A stretch of 64,000 nucleotides of DNA from Nitrosopumilus ureiphilus (GTDB taxonomy: Archaea; Thermoproteota; Nitrososphaeria; Nitrososphaerales; Nitrosopumilaceae): positions 1,385,913 to 1,449,912 of the forward strand of contig NZ_CP026995.1 in NCBI RefSeq assembly GCF_013407185.1, in the 5' to 3' direction. The position numbers and the translations under genes were made by a program. How positions within the stretch are numbered: the first letter of the stretch is position 1; each line of letters opens with the position of its first letter. Of this stretch, positions 45,828 through 53,035 are shown in pieces. The notes below the pieces were generated by a model, which worked only from the letters and a program-made list of their open reading frames with translations, was not told the DNA's origin and made no database searches.

Positions 45828-46997
45828 ATGACTACAAGAAACGTAAAAGTAACGCTGATGCTGGCAGTCGTAGCAACATTATTTGTTCCTATAAGTGCCA
45901 TGGCAATCAACGACAATCAATCTATTGGAAAGACGGTATTCAAAACAGAAATTCCGCAGAAGGTTGCTGATAAAACTCTTGAAAAACTGCAACAGCTAGA
46001 AGAGCAAAGAGACCAAGCAACGTCTGATGCTGAAAAAAATCAAATCCAAAATCAAATGGATAAGATAATGCAGCAAGCAAGAGAGCAACGTAAAGCAATT
46101 GACCCACAACGCAAAGCAGAATACGAGCTAAAAGTTGATCTATTAACTGATGCTATTGCCCAGGAAAGACTGAACATTTCTTCCACAGGTAAAGAAAATG
46201 TAATTCCTTGGACAATGATTAGCTATGATGGCAATGAAGATGCTTTGGCAGTAGGTATTCATCAAGACTATGCAGCACTAGAAAACATGCAAAAGTACGC
46301 TCAAATGATTCGTGCTTTGCTTGGCAGTGATGTAGATCTTGTTGTGTACAATGGTGCAGATTATTGGAATTTGGGAACTTGTACATCTAGAACTTCTGAC
46401 TGCACTTCAATTGAAGCTGGAGTGCAAATGCAAGTCATAAACCATGGCTTTTGTACTACAGGTTTCAAAGCAACATTCAACAGCAAGTCCGGCTTTGTAA
46501 CTGCTGGTCACTGTGCAGATAATGAAACAGGCAATAACGTAGGTCAAGCAACTATTTCCAATGTAATTGGAAAGGTCACAAAAGAGACTTACAATAAGGG
46601 ATCTTCATTTGAAACATGTGACTGTGCATTCATTGAAAGCACCACAAGTGTAGATGCCAAAATTTTTGGTGTATCTATATATCCTGATCATACCGGAACT
46701 GCCCAACAAAATGACTGGGTAAAAATGTCCGGTAAAAAGAATGGAGTGCAAACAGGAACTGTTGACTTTACAAGTGCAAGCATTACCGTTAAGGATGGTA
46801 CAACACTAGTTCAAGTCGTTATAGCAACTTATTTCTCTGAAGACGGAGATAGCGGAGCCCCTACACTGGAAGCCTTTAGCGCAGATCCTGCCTTCTTGGG
46901 AACCAATGTTGCATTCAATGATGCCCATACCCAATCAGCATACGTAAAATACTCCAAGTTTGAATCCCACTTTGCGGGAATTGTTTGGGGATTTTAA
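45828..46997 (+). CDS. Secreted trypsin/chymotrypsin-like serine protease
   Basis: This 389-residue protein has a signal peptide (about residues 1-27, ending AMA) and a helical propeptide-like region (residues 40-110, heavy in Gln/Glu/Lys). The protease domain has the His motif FVTAGHC, the Asp in FETCDCAFIE, and the Ser motif YFSEDGDSGAP. The full S1-type triad is therefore present. Cysteines around CTTGF and CDC may form disulfides. The propeptide and S1E-like features recall alpha-lytic-type bacterial proteases, hinting at transfer. A promoter-like AT tract precedes the ATG, and a T-rich tract follows the stop. Confidence 0.85.
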   Translation: MTTRNVKVTLMLAVVATLFVPISAMAINDNQSIGKTVFKTEIPQKVADKTLEKLQQLEEQRDQATSDAEKNQIQNQMDKIMQQAREQRKAIDPQRKAEYELKVDLLTDAIAQERLNISSTGKENVIPWTMISYDGNEDALAVGIHQDYAALENMQKYAQMIRALLGSDVDLVVYNGADYWNLGTCTSRTSDCTSIEAGVQMQVINHGFCTTGFKATFNSKSGFVTAGHCADNETGNNVGQATISNVIGKVTKETYNKGSSFETCDCAFIESTTSVDAKIFGVSIYPDHTGTAQQNDWVKMSGKKNGVQTGTVDFTSASITVKDGTTLVQVVIATYFSEDGDSGAPTLEAFSADPAFLGTNVAFNDAHTQSAYVKYSKFESHFAGIVWGF

Positions 46998-47018
46998 CCT
47001 CTTTTTTTCTTTTTATTC
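46998..47018 (+). terminator. T-rich probable terminator after protease gene
   Basis: Directly after the protease stop the plus strand reads CCTCTTTTTTTCTTTTTATTC. Poly-T tracts without a hairpin are typical archaeal terminators. Confidence 0.45.
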
Positions 47019-47171
47019 TGTAGTATGATAATTATAATATTCAAGAATACTCATAATCATATACAATATTACAAATTATTGGTTGGATACCGTCATTTTT
47101 AATAAAATAATTGCAAATCGGTTAAGGCCCGATGTAAGTTGTGTTTAATTTTGGCCCCAAAAGCCTAGTTT

Positions 47172-47662
47172 TTATTTTCTATTCAATGTTCTATTCTCAA
47201 GTACATAATTTACACATTCTTTAATATTCCAACTATGAACACCAAACGGATAACCGACTTCCAATATACCGTATGTTTCTTTAGTGATATTTTCATCAAA
47301 CAAATTAGAATATTTTTGAAGATGCTCACTTCAAGTGAGGGAGGATAGTGGGATTCTTCAATTTTTAGAGGAAAGTCAAGATTTTCTGAAACATCTTCTT
47401 TTGTTAGTTTTATTCCGCGATAGTATAGATATTTTTTCAGCAAAGAGAACCAGTGCTTTATTGTTTGGGGCATATTGTCTCTTTCAGAATTCCAGTTTAT
47501 CCAGGACTGTAAAGTATCCCACAATGTTTCTTCGTCAACTATCTTAAGGTCAGGTATGATGTCTTTTTGCCGGAATTTTTCCTCAGAAAATATCTCCCAA
47601 TTATTCAGAACGATCTTGTAGGATAATTGCGTGCCTTTGGCCTTTCGTGAGATCTTATCCAT
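47172..47662 (-). pseudogene. Tyrosine recombinase (integrase) relic fused to unrelated tail
   Basis: The minus strand from 47662 encodes about 105 residues of a tyrosine-recombinase core-binding (SAM-like) domain: QLSYKIVLNNWEIFSEEKF, then WDTLQSWINWNSER, IKHWFSLLKKYLYYRG and LTKEDVSENLDFPLKIEE. After YPPSLE the catalytic domain with Arg-His-Arg-Tyr is absent. A different frame then reads coherently to a TAA at 47172 (ENITKETYGILEVGYPFG, then NIKECVNYVLENRTLNRK). This looks like a deletion joining the integrase start to the end of another gene, with a frame change. The recombinase cannot be active. Confidence 0.65.
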
Positions 47663-47975
47663 AAAAGTAACCCCTAGATCTCTCTTTTCTGGTTAGTAAT
47701 AAGAGGAATTTACAATAATATGTTAAAAAGTAAACTATTAGGTTTGCAGATTAGACTAACTGGGTTGCAAAATGTTAGCAGTTTAGGCAGAATTGATAGG
47801 AAATCATAAGAAAGTCATGAAAAACTCTGAAACAGGATTAAAGTAGCAGATGCATCCTAATTGTGTTTACTAAGTTATAGACCACGTATTAAATTCAGAT
47901 AATTTTGTATAGGATTATCCCATATCGATTTGCCTAAATTATTTTGGAAAAATACTAACTGGTTAACAGTTGGTA
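47663..47975. other. Intergenic region with a diverged repeat copy
   Basis: No gene is supported on either strand in these 313 bases. The only structure noted is a diverged copy of the 38-bp repeat at 47751-47778, about 90 bases upstream of the integrase relic start. Confidence 0.5.
47751..47778 (+). repeat. Diverged third copy of the 38-bp repeat core
   Basis: TTAGACTAACTGGGTTGCAA followed by AATGTTAG matches the first 28 bases of the 38-bp repeat at about 21 positions, with TTAGACTAA and TTGCAAA exact. It lies just upstream of the integrase relic, where an attachment or control site for the recombinase would be expected. Confidence 0.45.
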
Positions 47976-48276
47976 TCAAATGTTACTGCAGAAATCTAGG
48001 TATTTTTTTACCATATGTGAAATTGAAATTCTTCCTGGTCCTGCTACAGTTATTGATAACACTCCTGCCAACATGACCAAGTCCCATTTCCACCCACCTT
48101 CGGATATGAAGAACCCGTTTTCCCATCTAATATGGAAAATGGCACCTAGTAGAATTATTGAGAAGATCGATGCTGCAACTCCTGGTCAGAACGCCCGTGA
48201 TGAGGACTGTGCCGCCAATAAATTCAGCAAGGGCTATTGGTAGTCGCATTCCTGGTGGAAGACCAAGATTTTCTGA
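47976..48276 (-). pseudogene. DoxX-family membrane protein fragment with frameshift
   Basis: Minus-strand reading gives NLGLPPGMRLPIALAEFIGG then TVLITGVLTR in one frame. A shift near 48170-48185 is needed to continue as AASIFSIILLGAIFHIRWEN, GFFISEGGWKWDLVMLAG and VLSITVAGPGRISI, to a TGA at 47976. The order and residues fit the last two-thirds of a DoxX-type membrane protein (quinol-linked or thiosulfate-oxidation related family). The first helix is missing and no start is visible. It is a relic. Confidence 0.6.
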
Positions 48277-48431
48277 TTGAATCCTATTTTACATAATAGT
48301 AAGATTATCAAGAATTACTTTGTACAATATTATGAAAAGATTCTTTTTTCTGGTTCAACTCCACATATATTCACCGGCCATTTTGGAAATAAAATGTAGA
48401 TAGGCGTAAAAACAAATTTTTGAACTTTTAT

Positions 48432-48545
48432 TTATTTTTCAGGTTTAGAAGACTTTGATTTATGAACAATTCGTATATGCCGCTGTAAATTACCCTCTCC
48501 TGCTAGATGTAGTTTACAATGAGGACATTGTATTCTATCAGCCAT
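48432..48545 (-). CDS. Single C2H2 zinc-finger mini protein (37 aa)
   Basis: The frame reads MADRIQCPHCKLHLAGEG and continues NLQRHIRIVHKSKSSKPEK to a TAA. It contains a canonical C2H2 finger, C-x2-C-x12-H-x4-H, followed by a basic tail. Perfect spacing makes chance unlikely. Single-finger proteins of this kind in archaea are thought to bind nucleic acid or protein. It sits alone between the DoxX relic and the multicopper oxidase gene. Confidence 0.65.
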   Translation of the reverse strand: MADRIQCPHCKLHLAGEGNLQRHIRIVHKSKSSKPEK

Positions 48546-48610
48546 TATTCATAAATTCACTTTCTACGAAATTCATAAACAAGATAAAAAGTTATTCCCA
48601 AATATTGAAA

Positions 48611-49945
48611 CTAAATTACACTAACAGTGCCTTTCATCCAAGGATGTAATGTACAAAAGTAGTCAAACTCGCCTGATTTTTCAAATGTTTTACTCCAGAT
48701 ACTTCCTGCTTGAATAAATTCTGAATCAAATGATTTCTCAACATCAGTTACAGTATGTGCAACAAAGTCATCATTAGTCCATGTAACTGTACTTCCAGAA
48801 TTAACTTGTATTGCCAAAGGACTGTAAGACTCTACAACATCTGGATTCCATGAATCTTTAACAATAGATACTTGATTGGTTAAAACTTTTGCAACATCAA
48901 TAGTTGTGGTTTCCCCTAAATTCTCATAAGAGATTAGTTGTGGTTGCTCCAAAGACATTATCAAATCTTCTTGCCATTTTATCATCGAGTTACTTCCCTT
49001 GTTGTTACTAGGAGTTTGAATGTCTAATAGTGAAGAATCATCTTCAAGTACTTCAATTATTGCCATAGAACCACGTTCTTCTTGAATGCCATGAACATGA
49101 AATAGATATTTTCCAGGTTCGTCCCATTTTGCTTCAATTATTGCAGTATCTCCATTTCCAACAAGATGAGTTTGTGCAAAGTATGGCTCATTCCATAAAA
49201 TTCCTGATGGATACACTTTGAAAACAGTACTGTGTACGTGAAATGGTGATTGTAATACTCCACCAACTCCTGCTACATAAAATCGGGCCAGTTCTCCCTT
49301 TACAACTTTGATTGGATTATCCATGTATTGATTGGCATATCCGTTAATCATATAATATTCTGTAAAGTATTCTAATGCGTTATTTGGATCAAACTCACTT
49401 AGAGTAAAGAAATACTCTCGTGCTGGCTCCATTGGACGAATGGCAGAATCGATAATCATAGCTCCGAACATTCCCATTCGTACATGCTCTGATGTTGGAA
49501 ATGCATGGCAATGATACATGAATAGTCCTGATTCTTTTGCAACAAAGCGATATGTGTATTCTTCACCAGGCATTATCTGTGGAAATACACCGTCATTTTC
49601 TGAATCATGTGTTCCATGAAAATGAATAGTGTGAGCGTATGGCGTTTCATTTACAAATTTTACTGTGACATCATCACCTTCAGTAAATCGAAGTGCTGGT
49701 GCAGGAACTGTCCCATTATACGTCCATACAGTTGCTCTTACTCCTGGAGAGACTTCGATTTCTGCATCTTGGGCAATTAACGTGTAAGATAATGTCTGAG
49801 GATTTTGATTTTTAAATTTTGGATAAACATCTGTTGATTCAGCATCACTGGTTTGAATAGGAGGGGATTCAATGAATGCAACAAATGCAACACTAAATCC
49901 AATAATTACGCCAACTACAATATACAAAATATTCATTTGTTTCAT
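48611..49945 (-). CDS. Two-domain multicopper oxidase (NirK-like) with C-terminal plastocyanin domain
   Basis: This 444-residue exported protein has an N-terminal signal/anchor (about residues 4-24). Domain 1 contains TIHFHG and a type 1 copper set in YHCHAF then EHVRMGM. Domain 2 contains PFHVHS and FHVHG. Four HxH pairs indicate a trinuclear centre as in two-domain laccases, while ammonia-oxidising archaea annotate such fusions as NirK nitrite reductase. A third cupredoxin domain at the C-terminus has AHTVTD and YFCTLHPWMKG, a complete blue-copper site that could donate electrons. The activity (nitrite reductase or oxidase) is not decidable here. An alternative ATG lies at codon 4. Confidence 0.85.
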   Translation of the reverse strand: MKQMNILYIVVGVIIGFSVAFVAFIESPPIQTSDAESTDVYPKFKNQNPQTLSYTLIAQDAEIEVSPGVRATVWTYNGTVPAPALRFTEGDDVTVKFVNETPYAHTIHFHGTHDSENDGVFPQIMPGEEYTYRFVAKESGLFMYHCHAFPTSEHVRMGMFGAMIIDSAIRPMEPAREYFFTLSEFDPNNALEYFTEYYMINGYANQYMDNPIKVVKGELARFYVAGVGGVLQSPFHVHSTVFKVYPSGILWNEPYFAQTHLVGNGDTAIIEAKWDEPGKYLFHVHGIQEERGSMAIIEVLEDDSSLLDIQTPSNNKGSNSMIKWQEDLIMSLEQPQLISYENLGETTTIDVAKVLTNQVSIVKDSWNPDVVESYSPLAIQVNSGSTVTWTNDDFVAHTVTDVEKSFDSEFIQAGSIWSKTFEKSGEFDYFCTLHPWMKGTVSVI

Positions 49946-50001
49946 AAAGATAATGTGACATTTTTTTCTACATGTAATAAATCAATAAAGATGATATCAT
50001 G

Positions 50002-50027
50002 ATTGAATATCAAGATTGAATATCAAG
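50002..50027. repeat. Tandem 13-bp repeat upstream of multicopper oxidase
   Basis: ATTGAATATCAAG occurs twice head-to-tail with no spacer, 57 bases upstream of the oxidase start. Direct repeats in this position can be regulator sites, but replication slippage is equally likely. Confidence 0.4.
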
Positions 50028-50263
50028 AGCAAAAATGAACATACAGATCCTAATCATTACAATCCAAGACTCGAAAATTTTTCAAGAACAAATCATAATT
50101 TTAGATAATTTCTCATAATCCTCCTAACGATTGTGAGTTAATTTCATAAAATAATCTACATCATTGAATATTTTAATTACCGATCAAAAAGTAGTAATTC
50201 ATTATATCTGTAAATTAATGAATTCACAGTATTTTCCCATCTTCTAGTCCAAATTCTAGAAAT

Positions 50264-50301
50264 TTAGACTAATTACGTTGCAAATTGTTTACAAAATTTG
50301 T
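50264..50301 (+). repeat. 38-bp direct repeat, right copy (candidate attR)
   Basis: Exact copy of the repeat at 41332-41369, same orientation, with different flanking sequence on both sides. With the left copy it bounds a roughly 8.9 kb segment. Confidence 0.75.
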
Positions 50302-50719
50302 TTTCGCATATAAAGAGAAATCAAAAGTAGGACAAAGGATATACTCAGACAGAAAAATATCAATCGAGTCGCTCTTTGAGATAGTCAAGAATGTATTTCA
50401 TATCAGGATATCGCCTGTAAGAGGATTTGAAAATGAAGATCATTTGTGCTGGTTTGTGTATTGGTGTATCAATTAATGGTGTATTACAATTGTGTGAAGG
50501 GGGTATGGAAAATCCAAGAATTGTAAAGCGTATGCTGTACAATTAAATTTAGTCAGTTTTTTTGAAATGAATTATGCCCAACCCTCAATTACTTGGGTTT
50601 GGGTTTACGTTGACAAAATATTTCATGATATGACTAACAGAATTATAGGAGGTTCATAAAGTGTTCTGCAGACTTTGTTGTACCAAATAGAAAAATACGG
50701 GTTAGAGGACTAGACAATA

Positions 50720-50920
50720 ATGGTAAATCCACTTGATGCAATACTTGAAGCGTTGCAGAACATGCAGGATGCAATAGATGAAATAAAGGTGAGAAAAAAC
50801 ATCACACCAGAAAAAGAAACGCTTCAAGATTATGACAAGATCATAAAACATCTTGAGGATTCTATAGCAGATATGATTAATGCTGTTGTAATATTTCAGA
50901 AGTATGGTAAAGCTTTGTGA
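50720..50920 (+). CDS. Small helical protein (66 aa)
   Basis: This 66-residue product is two amphipathic helices (NPLDAILEALQNMQDAIDEI and TLQDYDKIIKHLEDSIADMI) with no cysteines or membrane segment. Composition is that of a real small coiled-coil protein. Its 3' end overlaps the convergent zinc-finger gene by 44 bases. It could be an antitoxin-like or adaptor protein; nothing fixes its role. Confidence 0.5.
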   Translation: MVNPLDAILEALQNMQDAIDEIKVRKNITPEKETLQDYDKIIKHLEDSIADMINAVVIFQKYGKAL

Positions 50921-51050
50921 ATGACTCTATTGTCCCAAAATAATTACAATTTTTGCACCGGTAAAATGCAGTTCCGCTTGAATGTGTTGCAATTGCCTCA
51001 GGCTCGTTCTTTGAGCAGTCCGGTTTGAAATAGTCGTGTTTACTTGCCAT
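50877..51050 (-). CDS. Small zinc-finger protein
   Basis: Starting at ATG 51050, the product of about 57 residues reads MASKHDYFKPDCSKNEP and then FYRCKNCNYFGTIESFTKLY. A CKNC pair with an upstream Cys and His residues (ATHSS, KLYHT) suggests a zinc-binding module. A further ATG lies five codons upstream. It overlaps the convergent helical-protein gene. Confidence 0.5.
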   Translation of the reverse strand: MASKHDYFKPDCSKNEPEAIATHSSGTAFYRCKNCNYFGTIESFTKLYHTSEILQQH

Positions 51051-51069
51051 GTTTATTATGTACAAAATT

Positions 51070-51195
51070 TGTATTTAATCTTGTTCGTGAACTACCACTT
51101 GCTAAAGCATCGTGGCTTCTTCCTGCTTCATCGAGCCTCAAAGTTGCTTTCGCAGACGTTTGCGGTTGTGGCTCTCCCAACCCTGTGTCGGGTTG
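51070..51195 (-). pseudogene. 3' relic of a second TnpB gene with guide-RNA-type hairpin
   Basis: The minus strand reads PDTGLGEPQPQTSAKATLRL then DEAGRSHDALASGSSRTRLN, which matches by eye the C-terminal extension of IS605/IS607-type TnpB proteins, after which the element end would follow. The same DNA contains a stem-loop at 51095-51115 (CCAC/GTGG with an inner TGC/GCA stem around TAAA), of the GCTAAAGC type at the right ends of such elements. The nuclease domains are missing, so only the 3' end survives. It is unrelated to the intact tnpB at 25449. Confidence 0.55.
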
Positions 51196-51321
51196 ATCTT
51201 ATAGTTTTCTTGTAGTAATGAAAGATTGAAAACATGCAGTAGACAACAGTGTGAAAAAAAAGTAAACGTGTTAGGAGTGAAATCTGCAATTTTTATCAAA
51301 AATAGTTATTTATCGAAATGA

Positions 51322-51417
51322 CTAAAGATCGTCTTTTTTCTCAGAACCTAGATCATCTAACAAATCAGAATATTTCTCAATGAGTTCATTTGTTATTTTT
51401 TCATCACTTTGATTCAT
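51322..51417 (-). CDS. 31-residue acidic mini protein coupled to the Fic gene
   Basis: The ATG lies inside the last codons of the Fic gene (14-base overlap in another frame). The frame reads MNQSDEKITNELIEKYSDLL then DDLGSEKKDDL to TAG. It is acidic and helical. The overlap suggests co-translation. It could be a small partner of the Fic protein, although known Fic antitoxins are usually encoded upstream and carry an S/TxxxE motif that I do not see here. Confidence 0.45.
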   Translation of the reverse strand: MNQSDEKITNELIEKYSDLLDDLGSEKKDDL

Positions 51418-51835
51418 GTATCTGGATTCTTTTTGTAATATAAAAAATGATCTTTGTTACGACTGAATGATCTAGACTTGTACGTTGATCTTGAATTTCA
51501 TATAATAAATTTCTAATTTCAGGCTCATCTTTTTTCTCTATATTCAAATCAAATCCATTATCGTATAGAAATTTAGTTGATGAGATTATGCCTGTTCTCT
51601 TATTTCCATCCAAAAAGGGTTGAACCCATGAAACTATAGCCATAAGATAGGAAGCTTTTCGGATTAAATCCTCTAATTTCATATGGCTTTTATCATATTC
51701 TTCGACCATTGGAATAATCTCATCAATTTCAGGTCGTCTAATGCCTAATGGTTGAGGAGTTTCTTTTGGATGAAGTTTATTCCATCTTTCTACAAGTAAT
51801 TTGTTAATATCAATCAGGTATTGTGTATCAACCAA
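51404..51835 (-). CDS. Fic/Doc-family protein with altered active-site motif
   Basis: This 143-residue protein has the Fic fold pattern: helices with IDEIIPMVEEYDKS and LIRKASYLMAIVSW, then the loop VQPFLDGNKRTG. The canonical motif HPFxxGN(G/K)R begins with His, which acts as base in AMP or phosphate transfer; here it is Gln (about Q72). The rest, including Gly-Asn-Lys-Arg, is kept. The protein is short, Doc-like. Catalysis is probably impaired, so it may be a domesticated or inactive toxin. Confidence 0.75.
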   Translation of the reverse strand: MVDTQYLIDINKLLVERWNKLHPKETPQPLGIRRPEIDEIIPMVEEYDKSHMKLEDLIRKASYLMAIVSWVQPFLDGNKRTGIISSTKFLYDNGFDLNIEKKDEPEIRNLLYEIQDQRTSLDHSVVTKIIFYITKRIQIHESK

Positions 51836-51884
51836 TTCTTTTGAGTATAATCAAAAATTACTAAAGGTTTGTTTTTGCATCAAA

Positions 51885-52130
51885 TTAAAAGAAATTCTCT
51901 AATCTTACTAAGTGAGCAATATGCCAAACACACTTTCTATGATACCAATTTTCATATCTAAATCGAGATTCATCAAACTGTAATTGTACTGGATTTTCAG
52001 TAATTTTATCACCAATGAGAATTCAGATGTTTTAAAAAAATTGATATGCCTTGATTAAGTCAGAATATCCAAGCATCTCACGTTTAGCATTTAATTTTCG
52101 AAGAGATTTTGCAATAGAAGATGGAATATT
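51885..52130 (-). pseudogene. Decayed gene with two in-frame stops
   Basis: One minus-strand frame reads NIPSSIAKSLRKLNAKREML, GYSDLIKAYQFF, then TAA and TGA within 12 bases, and then continues ILIGDKITENPVQLQFDE, SRFRYENWYHRKCVW and HIAHLVRLENFF to a TAA. Both parts look protein-like in composition, and they share a frame, so a former gene with two nonsense changes is likely. No family recognised and no start identified. Confidence 0.35.
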
Positions 52131-52147
52131 GAGGGGGATATGCAATA

Positions 52148-52315
52148 GTGTCATATGAAAAGATCAAACGTATTTCTATGCCATTGGAAGGAGGTTGCAT
52201 ACTGTTTGTAAGCGTAGATGCACATGAAAAGGTAGATATGAAATACATTATGGAACTAGTTGATTATACTTTGCATAAATTAGTGCCACTTTTTCCTGTT
52301 GCAGAAGAAGAATAA
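52148..52315 (+). CDS. Short hypothetical protein or gene 3' fragment (55 aa)
   Basis: From GTG 52148 the frame reads VSYEKIKRISMPLEGGCILF, VSVDAHEKVDMKYIM and ELVDYTLHKLVPLFPVAEEE to TAA. The strand-turn-strand followed by a long helix resembles the second half of a roadblock/LC7-like or similar small alpha/beta domain, so this may be the end of a larger gene whose start has been lost. The frame is blocked by a stop just upstream. Treat as tentative. Confidence 0.4.
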   Translation: MSYEKIKRISMPLEGGCILFVSVDAHEKVDMKYIMELVDYTLHKLVPLFPVAEEE

Positions 52316-52630
52316 GGATACAAGTATTTTTCTTAATTTATATTATTTTTTAGCCAAAATTCTCTATTAGAAATTATATTCAGTTATAGATCACATATTT
52401 ACCAATAATATTACTGCAGCACACACACCCATTAATGCATACATGTATTTTCTGTATTTGAGATTACTTGTTCGCATAGTATTATGTAAGGCAAAAATGT
52501 ATTTAAGAATTAATAAAAACTCAGATCAGATGTATTTTACATCCATCTTCTTTATATCGTTTTCATATGAAAATAATTTAAAACAATATTTAGAGCAAAA
52601 ATCTTCAAATGGTTTTTTGGGTTTTATGTC
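52316..52630. other. Intergenic region without supported gene
   Basis: Very AT-rich. An open frame at 52443-52637 (+) encodes a low-complexity hydrophobic/aromatic sequence without motif and is probably not a gene. No RNA structure, repeat or regulatory site was noticed. Confidence 0.45.
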
Positions 52631-52753
52631 ATGTTAAAATGCAAAAATTGTGGTAAAGAATTTTAGAACAGAGTAGGCGATTTTTGTTCAAAGGAATGTG
52701 TTATTGAAGATATAGAATTAAGAAAATATAATCAGAAAAGCATTCAAAGATGA
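52631..52753 (+). pseudogene. Mini zinc-finger gene with in-frame TAG
   Basis: The frame reads MLKCKNCGKEF, then TAG at 52664-52666, then NRVGDFCSKECVIEDIEL and RKYNQKSIQR to TGA. The two cysteine pairs (CxxC and CxxxC) on either side of the stop would form one zinc site in a 40-residue protein. A single change at the TAG codon would restore it. A nonsense mutation or a sequence error is likely. Confidence 0.5.
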
Positions 52754-52825
52754 AATTTTGAGTAAGATTTTGGGTCAAATGATTGATTTTCTCTGGGAAT
52801 TTCATGCCCAACATAAATACGAAAA

Positions 52826-53029
52826 ATGCGTAATGAATACATGAACAAAACACTAGTCATAATGGGAGTAGATTCTATGATCATAGGAATAGGGTTTGGA
52901 GTAGCAGAATTGATTAGTCCTTCAGTAAGTGATACTTTTCTGGCAAGTGCATTAATTTGGACAATTGGTGCAATTGCTACAGTTTTGGGATTGACTTTGT
53001 TTGAGAAAGAAGGTATCTGTTTGAGATAA
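52826..53029 (+). CDS. Small two-span membrane protein
   Basis: This product of up to 67 residues consists of two hydrophobic helices (TLVIMGVDSMIIGIGFGVAE and ASALIWTIGAIATVLGLTLF) joined by a short polar loop and ending in a charged tail. An ATG at 52841 (MNKTLVI) is the likelier start. It is convergent with the universal stress protein gene, six bases apart. No family recognised. Confidence 0.55.
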   Translation: MRNEYMNKTLVIMGVDSMIIGIGFGVAELISPSVSDTFLASALIWTIGAIATVLGLTLFEKEGICLR

Positions 53030-53035
53030 GACAGA

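Larger units (their letters stand above)
49946..50719. other. Long intergenic region with repeats, no supported gene
   Basis: These 774 bases contain the upstream region of the multicopper oxidase, a tandem pair of the 13-mer ATTGAATATCAAG (50002-50014 and 50015-50027), and the right 38-bp repeat (50264-50301). Open frames at 50285-50476 (+) and 50360-50542 (-) overlap each other and show no convincing protein features. I regard them as chance or decayed. Confidence 0.5.

Noticed and set aside
50285-50542. Opposing short open frames to the right of the 38-bp repeat
   Set aside because: They overlap each other, have no recognisable motif, odd composition and no supporting start context.
52664-52666. 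TAG in the mini zinc-finger frame as a pyrrolysine codon
   Set aside because: No pyrrolysine machinery is visible in this window and the lineage is not known to use it; a nonsense change or error is simpler.
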